From assembly GCF_900167465.1 (NCBI RefSeq), contig NZ_FUWR01000003.1, positions 124,001-188,000 on the forward strand: a stretch of 64,000 nucleotides of DNA, given 5' to 3'. Under the pieces are notes generated by a model. The model worked only from the letters and a program-made list of their open reading frames with translations, was not told where the DNA came from and did not search any database. Shown piece by piece: positions 16,138 to 24,790 of the stretch; the first letter of the stretch is position 1, and each line of letters opens with the position of its first letter. The position numbers and the translations under genes are program-made. The DNA comes from Trichlorobacter thiogenes (GTDB lineage: Bacteria; Desulfobacterota; Desulfuromonadia; Geobacterales; Pseudopelobacteraceae).

Positions 16138-16166
16138 ACTATACGCCATTGACGCAGTTGAGGCAA
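16138..16166 (-). promoter_or_regulatory. Promoter candidate of the toxin-antitoxin pair
   Basis: TTGCCT (16166-16161), 17 bases, TATAGT (16143-16138) on the minus strand. The first transcribed base would fall at or next to the A of the ATG at 16131. Confidence 0.5.
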
Positions 16167-16256
16167 GGGTGAATCTTAATTGAGATGCCTTGTTGCTTGT
16201 TGGGAAATTTACTTTTTATAAGGATTTGCTGTGCCGCACAACAGATCTGAGTGGAC

Positions 16257-16395
16257 AGGTTACTCACGCTGATCCGCGAAGCTCACGGAGAAAATCAGGT
16301 AGTTACCTAAAAACAAGGAGCAACCCTACAGGTGAAGTTATAACATGGCGCAACCAACCAATTTTACTCTTCGCGTCTCCGCTCCTCCACGTGCG
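16257..16395 (+). repeat. Palindromic MITE-like repeat, copy 1
   Basis: About 140 bases that match the segment at 19958-20098 in inverse orientation; roughly four of five bases agree by eye, including GGAGAAAATCA, CTAAAAACAAGGA, TAACATGG and TTTTACTCTTCGCGTCTCCG. The ends of each copy are themselves inverse of each other. No ORF. The remaining 16167-16256 and 16396-16524 show nothing recognisable. Confidence 0.75.
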
Positions 16396-16524
16396 TGGTT
16401 GTTGTGGATCAGGCTGCAGATCCGCAATGTTCAGCTCATATAACGTCCCTTTTCATAGCTGGTTTGTGTAGTCACGGCCATTCGTTATCTCCTTGTAAAG
16501 AATATAGCGCAGATTCCAGCGTTG

Positions 16525-17208
16525 TCATCCCTGCTCGGCATCAAGCCGTAACAGGTCAGCAAGCACCAAGGCAGTCAGATACACAAAACCGGCACTCCAG
16601 AGCACATCAGACAGAAAATGCCCCCCCTGGATGATCCGGGCCGCCCCCATGATGCAGCCGTAGACAAGGCCGCCCCACAACCAGTACAGAGCCTTGCGGC
16701 GGTTTGTCCGGCGCAGCACAAAATATGGAGCAGACAGGTAGAAGGCCACTGTCGGATGCCCGGCAGGAAAGGAGGCGTTCTTTGGGGCAGGCCCGGGTTG
16801 CCAGGGCTGGTGAAAGGCAAAGCTGCCCCCCATCTCAATGACCTGCCGTGGACGAGGTCTGCCCCAGTGATCTTTGAAAACAGCGTTGGCGAGGATACCG
16901 GGAGCGATGATCAACAACAACGCCAGGAACAGAGCCTGCCTCCGAACTGTTGCCAGTGATGGGCGCAAGAAGCCCAGCAGAAAGACTATCCCGGCAGCAG
17001 CACCCAGCAGAAAGGCAGGCCATTCGCCAAAGCGGTACAGGGCGGACCAGGGTTGCTGCAGACCGACCGGAAACCCTTGGCCCGGAACATAGAAGCTCCG
17101 CGCCAACGGCAGATCCCAGCCGAACCAGGCGATGACGACAGTTCCCAGTATCAGCGCAAAAAAGATATAGCTGGCATGCCGCACGGTAACGGCCCTCATT
17201 GGATCCAT
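16525..17208 (-). CDS. PAP2-family membrane phosphatase
   Basis: 227 residues with about six membrane segments. The three phosphatase motifs are present: KDHWGRPRP (motif 1), SFPAGHP (motif 2, Ala replacing the usual Ser) and ARIIQGGHFLSD (motif 3, His as nucleophile, Ala in place of Ser). The active site faces the periplasm; substrates in the family are lipid phosphates such as undecaprenyl or phosphatidyl-glycerol phosphate. It is the third gene after the fluoride riboswitch (CLC-F, 49-residue ORF, PAP2), so it is probably induced by fluoride. Specific substrate unknown. Confidence 0.9.
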   Translation of the reverse strand: MDPMRAVTVRHASYIFFALILGTVVIAWFGWDLPLARSFYVPGQGFPVGLQQPWSALYRFGEWPAFLLGAAAGIVFLLGFLRPSLATVRRQALFLALLLIIAPGILANAVFKDHWGRPRPRQVIEMGGSFAFHQPWQPGPAPKNASFPAGHPTVAFYLSAPYFVLRRTNRRKALYWLWGGLVYGCIMGAARIIQGGHFLSDVLWSAGFVYLTALVLADLLRLDAEQG

Positions 17209-17214
17209 AGCTAA

Positions 17215-17364
17215 CTACTCCTGCTCATCTGTAATAAAGGTCTCCCGGTACAGCAGCGGCGAGCCTGAAAGCCAGTTTTCAAGGCCTTTTCCAGCTCTTT
17301 TACGCCGTTCGCCCTGGCGAACCTGACCAACTTCTGATGTATCAACCTGGTGACGATCTGCCAT
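17215..17364 (-). CDS. Small 49-residue ORF between CLC-F and PAP2
   Basis: Reads MADRHQVDTSEVGQV, a basic stretch (RQGERRKRAGKG), then LENWLSGSPLLYRETFITDEQE and TAG. A GGGGGAG site stands 6 bases before the ATG, it begins 15 bases after the CLC-F stop, and ends 6 bases before the PAP2 ATG, filling the gap exactly. No membrane segment. Family unknown; a longer ORF in another frame (17211-17447) overlaps the CLC-F gene and is less convincing. Confidence 0.6.
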   Translation of the reverse strand: MADRHQVDTSEVGQVRQGERRKRAGKGLENWLSGSPLLYRETFITDEQE

Positions 17365-17379
17365 GATAACTCCCCCGGT

Positions 17380-18783
17380 TCAGTTGTTTTGATCAGATGG
17401 CTTGTCAGCCTTGCTGCGACGCCGTAGCAGATAGGCTCCCCAGCCACTTCTCAGCTCCCGTGTGGCTCGCAGAGAGGCGCCCAGCGGCAGGTGTGCCAGA
17501 TTCAGTTTTGGCGTGCCGATCCGCTGTGACAAGTAAATGCCTGAATGCCCGCTTAGCAGGTAGGACAGAAAACAGGCGATGGTAAAGTAGAGCGTATACT
17601 GGGAACCAAACAACTCAATCCCCATCAAGGTGCAGGCCAGCGGTGTGTTGGTAGCACCGGCAAACACCGCAATAAACCCAAGCCCGGCAAAGAGATCAAC
17701 CGGCGCTCCCATCAGATGCGCCAGGGTATTGCCCAATGCGGCCCCGATGAAGAACAGCGGTGTCACCTCGCCCCCTTTAAACCCGCTCCCCAGGGTGACT
17801 GCTGTAAAGAGCAGTTTCCACCACCAGCTCCAGGGGGTTGCTCCGTCCGGCTGAAAACAGGAGAGGATGGTTACAGTATGCGGGTCAGCAGAACTGGCCC
17901 CCAGCCCCAGATAATCGCGGGTACCCAGTAGGTAGACCAGGGCGATAATCAGCAGGCCGCCAATGATCGGGCGCAGGCAGGGGCGATCAACGGTACGCTT
18001 GAAAAACTGGTTGATGCCATGGATCATCTCGGCAAACAGGGCGCTTACCAGGCCAAATGCCACAGCAGCTACAGCGACCTTCAGGGTTAGCAGCCAGTTA
18101 AGCGGTGTGCCGCCCAGGCTGGCTGCCGCAGATGAAATAACATACTGGGCATGATGGATACCCCAGGCGCCAGAGGCCCAGTCACCAATCACCGCAGCGA
18201 TCAGGCAGGGGATCAGCGCATCGTAGCTCATCCGTCCAACCGCCAGCACCTCCATGGCAAAGACAGCCCCGGTCAGCGGCGTGCCAAACACACCGCCAAA
18301 ACCGGCGGCAATGCCGGCCATCAGCAAGGTGCGCATGTCTGTGCCACTTAGACGGAACCAACGGCCGATGGTGGAGGCGATGCTCCCCCCCATCTGCACT
18401 GCCGTACCTTCACGACCGGCTGACCCACCAAAGAGGTGGGTTACCACCGTTGCCACCAAGATCAGGGGGGCCATGCGACGCGGCACCACAATGCCGCTGT
18501 CAACCTTTTCATGGCCATGAATCGCATCCATCAGCAGGTTGTTGCCACCTTCCGCCACATGCCCCAGCTTGGTATAAAGGATACTGATCCCGGCACCGGC
18601 AAGGGGCAGCAGAAACAGCAGCCAGGGTGTTTCAATGCGCAGCTGCGTACTGCGATCAAGCAACCACAAGAACAGGGCACAGGCAGATCCGACTGCGGCG
18701 GCAACCGGCGTGGCCAGGCAGATCCACTTCAGGATATAGACACCCAATGACAGATGCTCGCGGGGGTTCCAACGAAAAGGCAT
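17380..18783 (-). CDS. CLC-type fluoride/proton antiporter (EriC-F)
   Basis: 467 residues with the many hydrophobic helices of the CLC family. The gating glutamate is in GGSAGREGTAVQMG. The anion-binding loop usually written GSGIP in chloride CLCs reads GGNNLLMDA here, as in the fluoride-selective branch, and GREGT replaces GREGP. A second fluoride riboswitch with terminator lies directly upstream, which makes fluoride export nearly certain. First gene of an operon with a 49-residue ORF and a PAP2 phosphatase. crcB, a different fluoride export family, sits 2.2 kb downstream in the same orientation. Confidence 0.95.
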   Translation of the reverse strand: MPFRWNPREHLSLGVYILKWICLATPVAAAVGSACALFLWLLDRSTQLRIETPWLLFLLPLAGAGISILYTKLGHVAEGGNNLLMDAIHGHEKVDSGIVVPRRMAPLILVATVVTHLFGGSAGREGTAVQMGGSIASTIGRWFRLSGTDMRTLLMAGIAAGFGGVFGTPLTGAVFAMEVLAVGRMSYDALIPCLIAAVIGDWASGAWGIHHAQYVISSAAASLGGTPLNWLLTLKVAVAAVAFGLVSALFAEMIHGINQFFKRTVDRPCLRPIIGGLLIIALVYLLGTRDYLGLGASSADPHTVTILSCFQPDGATPWSWWWKLLFTAVTLGSGFKGGEVTPLFFIGAALGNTLAHLMGAPVDLFAGLGFIAVFAGATNTPLACTLMGIELFGSQYTLYFTIACFLSYLLSGHSGIYLSQRIGTPKLNLAHLPLGASLRATRELRSGWGAYLLRRRSKADKPSDQNN

Positions 18784-18825
18784 TGTTATTTCACCATATT
18801 TTAAGAATCAATAGATTTTCAGGGC

Positions 18826-18905
18826 AATAAAAAGACCCCTACCTCGCAATTGAAGTAGGAGTCATCAGCTTAGGCCAACAAGCGGTTATGGCGAACTCCA
18901 TCGCC
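18826..18905 (-). ncRNA. Fluoride riboswitch with terminator, upstream of the CLC-F gene
   Basis: Minus strand: GGCGATGG-AGTT-CGCCATAA, CCGCTTG...AAGCTGATGACTCCTAC, the crcB-motif consensus. GACTCCTAC then pairs with GTAGGGGTC (18842-18834) to form a terminator followed by TTTTTATT. The core is nearly identical to the copy at 15231-15312, but the variable stem and the terminator loop differ, so it is an independent element rather than a recent duplicate. Confidence 0.96.
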
Positions 18906-18925
18906 GTAATAATTGCAGGTAACGT

Positions 18926-18954
18926 ACAATACGGATTGAAGTCCCTGTCGTCAA
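18926..18954 (-). promoter_or_regulatory. Sigma-70-type promoter of the CLC-F riboswitch
   Basis: TTGACG (18954-18949), 17 bases, TATTGT (18931-18926) on the minus strand, about 20 bases before the riboswitch core. It lies just beyond the LysR stop. Confidence 0.7.
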
Positions 18955-18972
18955 GAACGATTGTACTCTGGG

Positions 18973-19863
18973 CTATGCCTCCCATTGCCCACCTGACACC
19001 TTCAAAAAAGCCTCCAACAACGTTGTACAATGACTGGTACGCCGTTTCAGCAGCGCCAGCGAACGGGTCAGCAGCAATGGGCTTGCCACTTCAACCAGGC
19101 GACCATATTCCAGCTCCCGATCAACGGCAATCCGCGAAAGGCAGCTGACCCCCAGCCCGGCAGCAACACCGTTCTTGATCGCTTCGGTATGGCCAAACTC
19201 CAACGCAATGGCATAACTGATTCCGGCCCTGTCCATGGCATCTTCAAAGATCTCGCGGGTACCGGAGCCCTTTTCCCGCATGATCCAGGGGGCTGTAGTC
19301 AGCTGCTCCGGTGTCACACGTTTTTCTTTGGCCCACGGATGTTCAGCCCCGGCCACCACCACCAGTTCATCATCCCGCCAATGCAGGGCAACCAGTTCGC
19401 GGTTATGGCAGGGCCCCTCAACAAAGGCGATATCCAGCTGCCCTGTTGCCAGCAGATCAGCCACCTGTTGGGTATTGCCAACGGTTAACTGCACCCTGGT
19501 CATGGGATACTGCCGTGCAAAGGCCCCCAACAACGACGGCAGCAGATAGTTGGCGATGGTGGTACTGCCACCCACCAGTAGTTCACCCACCAGCTCGCCG
19601 CTATCTCCCTGCAGCTGCTGCTCAAGCTGCTTTACGGCCAAAAGGATCTCACGGGCATCCTTGAGCAACATTCGACCGGCATCATTGAGCATCAGCCGGC
19701 GCCCAACACGCTCAAACAGTGGGACACTGCTGAGCTGCTCAAGCTGAGACAAGGCCATGCTGACCGCTGATTGGGTCAGCAGCAGCTCCTCTCCGGCCCT
19801 GGTAACGCTGCCGGTGGAGGCGATCTTTTCAAAAATTTCCAATTGTCGAAGCGACAAGGCCAT
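18973..19863 (-). CDS. LysR-family regulator (YeiE/CysB-like)
   Basis: 296 residues from the ATG at 19863 (MALSLRQLEIF); an in-frame TTG four codons earlier is the alternative. N-terminal winged helix: LRQLEIFEKIASTGSVTRAGEELLLTQSAVSMALSQLE, then a linker helix and a periplasmic-binding-like effector domain (LVGGSTTIANYLLPSLL, GQLDIAFVEGP, GVAAGLGVSCLSRIAV). It is divergent from the YeiH-type transporter, the same pairing as yeiE-yeiH in enterobacteria, so it likely controls that gene. A repeat element has landed in the shared intergenic region. Confidence 0.92.
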   Translation of the reverse strand: MALSLRQLEIFEKIASTGSVTRAGEELLLTQSAVSMALSQLEQLSSVPLFERVGRRLMLNDAGRMLLKDAREILLAVKQLEQQLQGDSGELVGELLVGGSTTIANYLLPSLLGAFARQYPMTRVQLTVGNTQQVADLLATGQLDIAFVEGPCHNRELVALHWRDDELVVVAGAEHPWAKEKRVTPEQLTTAPWIMREKGSGTREIFEDAMDRAGISYAIALEFGHTEAIKNGVAAGLGVSCLSRIAVDRELEYGRLVEVASPLLLTRSLALLKRRTSHCTTLLEAFLKVSGGQWEA

Positions 19864-19957
19864 ACATAAATCCAATTGATTTATTTAATCATTATTATTC
19901 ATTTTTATTTATAATTGTTTCTGGCTAAAGTAGCAACCATCAACCTACAAAAACCGT

Positions 19958-20098
19958 TGCACGCGGAGCCGCGGAGACGCGAAGAGTAAAATCATTTGGT
20001 TACACCATGTTATTGCTTCACCCGTAGGTAGTTCCTTGTTTTTAAGTAACTACTTGATTTTCTCCGCGAGCTCCGCGGCTCCGCGTGAGTAACTGCCG
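19958..20098 (-). repeat. Palindromic MITE-like repeat, copy 2
   Basis: Starts TGCACGCGGAGCCGCGGAGA and ends with an almost exact inverse (CTCCGCGGCTCCGCGTG), about 33 bases of terminal inverted repeat at each end. The whole unit is an inverse copy of 16257-16395. It separates the LysR gene from the transporter gene it presumably controls. The flanking 19864-19957 is AT-rich (TTATTTATAATTG) and may hold the regulator's sites. Confidence 0.75.
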
Positions 20099-20116
20099 TT
20101 TTTAGGATCAATCACT

Positions 20117-21064
20117 ATGAAGGAGTTGAACGTGCCCACCAATAACGGATTAAAACTACTGTTCTGGCTCCTATTGCTGGCCTGCTGCCTGCCGACGGTC
20201 AGCGCACCGATGGCGCTGACAGCAGGGCTCGTCTTCGGCCTTCTGATCGGCAACCCCTGGAAGAGCACCACATCCACCTGGAGCAGACGGTTGCTACAGG
20301 CATCGGTGGTGGGGCTGGGATTCGGCATCAACCTGCCGGTGATCCTGCAAACCGGCAAAGATGCCTTTCTCTACACCGCCATCAGCATCAGCTTCACCAT
20401 GCTGGCAGGCTGGCTGTTGGGTCGATTGTTCAAAACCCCGCAACGCACATCAACCCTGATCTCATTCGGAACCGCCATCTGCGGCGGCAGCGCCATTGCT
20501 GCCATGGCCCCGGTGATCAAGGCAGAAGCAGAGGAAACCGGAGTTGCCTTGGCAACCATCTTCACCCTCAACTCCATTGCCCTGATCCTGTTCCCGCCCT
20601 TGGGACACCTGCTGGGGATGGGGCAAGAGCAGTTTGGGCTCTGGTCTGCCCTGGCGATCCACGACACCAGCAGCGTGGTGGGGGCTGCAGCAGCCTATGG
20701 CGGATTGGCCCTGGCAATCGGCACCACGGTTAAACTGACCAGAGCGTTGTGGATCATGCCTTCTGCCCTGCTGGCGGCCTGGCTTACCAAGTCGGAAGGC
20801 AAGGCCAAGTTTCCGCTCTTTATCATCGGCTTTATTGCTGCAGCCGCCATCAAGACAGCCCTGCCGCAGTTTGAACAACTCTGGCATCCGCTTAACAGCA
20901 TCGCCAAGCAGAGTCTGGTGGTGACGCTGTTCCTGATCGGTAGCGGCCTGACCCGGGAGGTACTGGGCAAGACCGGTATCAAACCGCTGGCGCAGGGGGT
21001 TACCCTCTGGATTATTGTTTCAGTAACCAGTGCCACAGCGATCCTGCTGGGCTGGATCAGCTAA
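20117..21064 (+). CDS. YeiH/UPF0324-family membrane transporter
   Basis: 315 residues, about ten membrane helices. Family landmarks: GLVFGLLIGNPW, LLQASVVGLGFGINL, GTAICGGSAIAAMAPVI, and ALAIHDTSSVVGAAAAYG. Family members have been proposed as sulfate or sulfonate exporters, but the substrate is not settled. The ATG at 20117 gives the longest form; a GTG at 20132 has an ideal AAGGAG six bases upstream and may be the real start. A LysR gene is divergent. Confidence 0.9.
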   Translation: MKELNVPTNNGLKLLFWLLLLACCLPTVSAPMALTAGLVFGLLIGNPWKSTTSTWSRRLLQASVVGLGFGINLPVILQTGKDAFLYTAISISFTMLAGWLLGRLFKTPQRTSTLISFGTAICGGSAIAAMAPVIKAEAEETGVALATIFTLNSIALILFPPLGHLLGMGQEQFGLWSALAIHDTSSVVGAAAAYGGLALAIGTTVKLTRALWIMPSALLAAWLTKSEGKAKFPLFIIGFIAAAAIKTALPQFEQLWHPLNSIAKQSLVVTLFLIGSGLTREVLGKTGIKPLAQGVTLWIIVSVTSATAILLGWIS

Positions 21065-21081
21065 GCAAGCGCTCCCTAAAC

Positions 21082-21121
21082 CAACAAGGGCTCCCGTCTT
21101 TTCAGACGGGAGCCCTTGTTG
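21082..21121 (+). terminator. Strong bidirectional terminator
   Basis: An 18-bp perfect stem (21082-21099 with 21104-21121, CAACAAGGGCTCCCGTCT) with a TTTC loop separates the convergent transporter and chemoreceptor genes. T-rich sequence follows the stem on the plus strand. Confidence 0.85.
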
Positions 21122-21145
21122 TCATTTCACATGAACACTAAAACT

Positions 21146-23131
21146 CTACAGCGGGCAGGTGGTACTCTTCATCGACTCCAGCTCCTTGACCACCTCTGAT
21201 GACTGGGCGCGGCGGGCCTCCATATTATCAAACATCTGATGCACCATGGCGCTGACCGACTCCACCGTCCGCCTGATCCTGCGTCCGTCCTCCACCTGGC
21301 TGGAGGTGGACTGCACCATCTCGTGGGCCATCTCCTTCACCGTCTCAATCGCCCGGGCAATACTGCGGGTGGCCTTGGCCTGATCCTTGGAGCCGTTAAA
21401 GATCTGGGAGGTCATGCTGCTGATATCCTCCATGGAGCGGGCCACCATCTGCACACTCAGCGACTGCTCTTCGGTGGCCTGCTTGATCTCCGAGGTCATC
21501 TCCATTGAGCAGACCGAACGGTCATAGATCGCCTGCAGGGTCTCACCCATCACATGCCCCAGCTCAACCCCCCGCACCACCAGCCCTTTGGTGGCGGTGA
21601 TATTGTCGGCAGCGTGGCGTGACTCAAACATGATCTCATCAATAATGCCGGTGATTTCTCCGGTGGAGTGGCCGGTCTGCAGCGAGAGGTTGCGGATCTC
21701 GTCCGCCACCACCCCAAAGCTCTTGCCGTATTCACCGGCCTGGGCTGCGATGATCGAGGCGTTCAGAGCCAGCAGGTTGGTCCGCTTGGTAATGTCGTTG
21801 ATGACGTTGACGATATTCTCGATCCGGGTACTTTTCTCAGCCAGGCGGGTAATACCGGCGTAGGATTCCTCAACCGAGTGCTGAATCTCTGCCAGTGAAC
21901 CGATGGTCTCGTTGACCGCTGTACGCCCCTCTTCGGTCTGGGCCTGCACCTGACTGGAGACTTCATGGGAGATGGCAGCGCTACGCTCAACACTGGTGAT
22001 ATTGCCGGTAATCTCTTCCATGGCAGATGCGGACTGATGCACGATCCCGGCCAGGGTATCCAGGTTGCGGGAGACCTCTTCAATGGCCACCGAGATCTCA
22101 TTAACCGCCGTACTGGTCTCATCCACCGAAGCGGTGGAACCTTCTGCTGCAGAGGCGATCACTGCTGCGCCATCCACCACCGACTCAATGCTGGCCTTAA
22201 GATCCTCAACGTTCAGGGAATACTGGTCACGATGGGAAAGCAGGAACGAGAACGAGCTTTCAAGCTCGCTGGTCAGGGTATCAATGGAGGTCAGCAGGTT
22301 GATGCGGGTGATACTATTGGCCACCTGATCAGCGAACAGCATGATCGTATCCAGATCAGACTCGTTCAGTGCCCGGCGTGAACGTTTGTTATCAATGGCA
22401 AAGGCCCCCAGGGCTTCACCCTTAACCACCATCGGGCAGATGATGAAGTTCTTGGAGCGCAACACCTCAATCCGGTCATGGGGAGGTTGCAGATGATAGC
22501 TTTCATCATAGCGGGTAATGTCATCAATCAGGTAGGGCTTACGCTCGCTGATACTGCGGTAGATCACCCCGATTGACGGATCAATCGGCAGTTCAAGCCC
22601 TTCAATCTCACGTCCCTTGCTGCCCGTTGCAGTTACAAAGCGCAGACTGCGGCCATTTTTAGCCGTCATCAGGATATTAACCCGTTCATACCCCAGCACA
22701 TCATGCAGACCTTCAGCACAGAGCAGTAGCACCTCCTCAAGGTTCAGCGAGGTCTGGATTTTACTGCTGATCTGATGGAAGTTTTTGACGTTGCTGTCCA
22801 GCACCTTGAAGCGGTTTTCAAAGACCTCTTTCTGGGAGGCAACCTCCTGATGCAGTTCATCCAGTTCATGGGCACGCTGTTGCAGCTCATCCCCGGTTCT
22901 ACCGATCAAAAAGCCGACCGTGCCCAGTACAAATGAGGTTCCGACCCCCATATACAGATACAGCATACGGTGTTCAGCATCCTTGACAATATCTCCCAGC
23001 AGTTGCTCAAAGATCGTTTGTCCGGGATCATTAAACATCACCAGACGCACCAACAACCAGCCCAGCGGTGCTCCGACCCCCAACAGAAAGCCGAATACAG
23101 AGTATGTTTTGCAGTGACTACAACGACTCAT
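21146..23131 (-). CDS. GAF-domain methyl-accepting chemotaxis protein
   Basis: 661 residues. N-terminal SRCSHCK (a CxxC) precedes TM1 (about 12-32); TM2 about 55-78; coiled coil; GAF domain about 125-275 ([36 protein letters not shown]); then a long signalling domain. The tip reads [20 protein letters not shown] and [10 protein letters not shown], with Ile-Ile-Ala-Ala-Gln where most receptors have IEAAR. No HAMP domain is evident. It follows the PilZ gene by 15 bases in one operon, so motility or surface behaviour is the likely output, with a cytoplasmic rather than periplasmic signal. Confidence 0.93.
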   Translation of the reverse strand: MSRCSHCKTYSVFGFLLGVGAPLGWLLVRLVMFNDPGQTIFEQLLGDIVKDAEHRMLYLYMGVGTSFVLGTVGFLIGRTGDELQQRAHELDELHQEVASQKEVFENRFKVLDSNVKNFHQISSKIQTSLNLEEVLLLCAEGLHDVLGYERVNILMTAKNGRSLRFVTATGSKGREIEGLELPIDPSIGVIYRSISERKPYLIDDITRYDESYHLQPPHDRIEVLRSKNFIICPMVVKGEALGAFAIDNKRSRRALNESDLDTIMLFADQVANSITRINLLTSIDTLTSELESSFSFLLSHRDQYSLNVEDLKASIESVVDGAAVIASAAEGSTASVDETSTAVNEISVAIEEVSRNLDTLAGIVHQSASAMEEITGNITSVERSAAISHEVSSQVQAQTEEGRTAVNETIGSLAEIQHSVEESYAGITRLAEKSTRIENIVNVINDITKRTNLLALNASIIAAQAGEYGKSFGVVADEIRNLSLQTGHSTGEITGIIDEIMFESRHAADNITATKGLVVRGVELGHVMGETLQAIYDRSVCSMEMTSEIKQATEEQSLSVQMVARSMEDISSMTSQIFNGSKDQAKATRSIARAIETVKEMAHEMVQSTSSQVEDGRRIRRTVESVSAMVHQMFDNMEARRAQSSEVVKELESMKSTTCPL

Positions 23132-23146
23132 GACACCCCCGGATAA

Positions 23147-23521
23147 TCAGACCCCAGACGAAATTTTCTCTTCAATATTGGTAAATATCTCATCCATGAC
23201 CTTCTCTGCATCAGCCATATTATAGGAGATGATATTACGCAGATGGGTATAGGAATCCAGGTCGATCTTTTCAAAATGAAAGCCGATACCATCATCCGTG
23301 ATCCTGCAGACCCGCCCCTGAAAAGCAACCGCAACTTCCGGGTCAGTCCCTTCCAGGGTAATCACCAGATCTGCTGCTTCACCTTCCGGCAGCCGCTCGG
23401 CTGTTTCCAGAAACAGCCCGTTCATGGAAAGGTTGCTGACCTTACCCTGAAAGCTGCGACCACCAATCGTGGCGGTCGCAGTGACATGAAATGGAACACG
23501 GGAGAATTTTCTGGTACTCAT
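23147..23521 (-). CDS. PilZ-domain protein
   Basis: 124 residues from the ATG at 23521, preceded by GGAGG 9 bases away; the longer open frame upstream lacks a good start and runs through a hairpin. The c-di-GMP-binding motifs are RKFSR (RxxxR) at residues 4-8 and NLSMNG (DxSxxG type) near 34. It should bind c-di-GMP and may pass the signal to the chemoreceptor encoded 15 bases downstream. A 30-residue helical tail (MADAEKVMDEIFTNIEEKI) follows the barrel. Confidence 0.93.
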   Translation of the reverse strand: MSTRKFSRVPFHVTATATIGGRSFQGKVSNLSMNGLFLETAERLPEGEAADLVITLEGTDPEVAVAFQGRVCRITDDGIGFHFEKIDLDSYTHLRNIISYNMADAEKVMDEIFTNIEEKISSGV

Positions 23522-23588
23522 GGTGATCACCCTCCTAACGACATCTACAAGGAAGCGAGGATTTTTTTGTTCTGGGTCCGACAAGCAA

Positions 23589-23635
23589 GGAATGGCGCGG
23601 AGGCGTACCGTATAGTACGCCGCACAAGACATTCC
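23589..23635. other. Long imperfect hairpin in the leader between fba and the PilZ gene
   Basis: GGAATG (23589-23594) pairs with CATTCC (23630-23635) and, inside it, GGCGTAC (23602-23608) pairs with GTACGCC (23615-23621). Nearby on the minus strand lies TGTCGGACCCAGAACAAAAAAATCC, a common-looking intergenic text. Could be a repeat, a weak terminator for the aldolase gene, or part of the PilZ leader. Confidence 0.4.
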
Positions 23636-23676
23636 GCAGCTTGGTGGGGGCAGGGCAAAAAAAGACCGCTTCCCGC

Positions 23677-24654
23677 TTAGGCTTTACCGGCAGATCCCAA
23701 TACTGTCTCATTCTTATGCTTAATCAGCTTAACCAGCTCGTTACGCGCCGCCCCCAGATACTTACGGGGGTCAAACTCTTTGGGATCCTTGCCAAAGTAT
23801 TCCCGCACCTTGGCGGTTACGGCCAGACGACCGTCGGAATCGATATTGATCTTGCAGACCGCACTTGCGGCGGCCTGACGCAGCTGCTCTTCCGGTACGC
23901 CAACAGCGCCTTCCATCTTGCCACCATACTGGTTGATCAGCTCCACATACTCCTGCACCACTGAAGAGGCACCGTGCAGCACAATCGGGAAGCCGGGCAG
24001 CCGTTTTTCACACTCGGCCAGGATATCAAACCGCAGTGGCGGCACCGGTTGACCGGCCTTGAACTTGTAAGCGCCATGGCTGGTGCCGATGGAGATGGCC
24101 AGTGAATCCACACCGGTCTTCTTAACAAAATCCTCCACCTCTTCAGGCTTGGTGTAGGTGGAATGCTCGGCAGAGACCTCATCCTCAATCCCGGCCAGCA
24201 CCCCCAGTTCACCTTCAACAGAGACATTAAATTGATGGGCGTATTCAACCACCTTCTTGCAGAGCGCCACGTTTTCTTCATAGGGCAGGTGGGAACCATC
24301 AATCATGACTGAAGAAAAACCGCTGTCCACGCAGGACTTGCAGAGCTCAAAGGAATCACCATGGTCAAGGTGGAGACAGATCGGAATAGTCGAGCCGATT
24401 TCACGGGCCATCTGCACCGCACCCATGGCCATATAGCGCAGCATGGTTTCGTTGGCGTAACTGCGGGCCCCTTTGGAAACCTGAATAATCACCGGAGAAT
24501 TGGTTTCAGCGCATGCCACCACAATTGCCTGAAGCTGTTCCAGATTATTGAAGTTGTAGGCCGGAATGGCATACTTGCCTGCCATTGCCTTGGCAAACAT
24601 CTCTTTGGTGTTGACCAGACCAAGCTCGCTGTAATGCACCTGTTTCTTCTCCAT
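23677..24654 (-). CDS. fba: Class II fructose-bisphosphate aldolase
   Basis: 325 residues from the ATG at 24654 (MEKKQVHY; AGGAGG 5-6 bases upstream). Zinc ligands and active site: LHLDHGDSFE, EGELGVLAGIEDEV, GTSHGAYKF, IVLHGASSV; the substrate-binding INIDSDGR motif is also present. Splits fructose-1,6-bisphosphate to triose phosphates, or the reverse in gluconeogenesis, in the cytoplasm. Transcribed alone. Confidence 0.95.
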   Translation of the reverse strand: MEKKQVHYSELGLVNTKEMFAKAMAGKYAIPAYNFNNLEQLQAIVVACAETNSPVIIQVSKGARSYANETMLRYMAMGAVQMAREIGSTIPICLHLDHGDSFELCKSCVDSGFSSVMIDGSHLPYEENVALCKKVVEYAHQFNVSVEGELGVLAGIEDEVSAEHSTYTKPEEVEDFVKKTGVDSLAISIGTSHGAYKFKAGQPVPPLRFDILAECEKRLPGFPIVLHGASSVVQEYVELINQYGGKMEGAVGVPEEQLRQAAASAVCKINIDSDGRLAVTAKVREYFGKDPKEFDPRKYLGAARNELVKLIKHKNETVLGSAGKA

Positions 24655-24682
24655 GGTTTCCTCCTGGCGGATGTGTGATATG

Positions 24683-24698
24683 AAGGTTATGTAACCTT
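24683..24698. promoter_or_regulatory. Palindrome upstream of fba
   Basis: AAGGTTA-TG-TAACCTT, a 7+7 inverted repeat 29 bases before the fba start and between fba and the divergent selU. Operator candidate only. Confidence 0.3.
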
Positions 24699-24790
24699 GC
24701 AAATACGTGGGAAAGAGTGTTTATATGTACCACTGAACACCCTGCATGGCAAGGGTGATCCCAGAAAAAACACCGGAGTATCTGATCGCA

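Noticed and set aside
17211-17447. 78-residue ORF between CLC-F and PAP2
   Set aside because: It overlaps the CLC-F end by 68 bases in another frame and has no ribosome site; the 49-residue frame fits the gap better.
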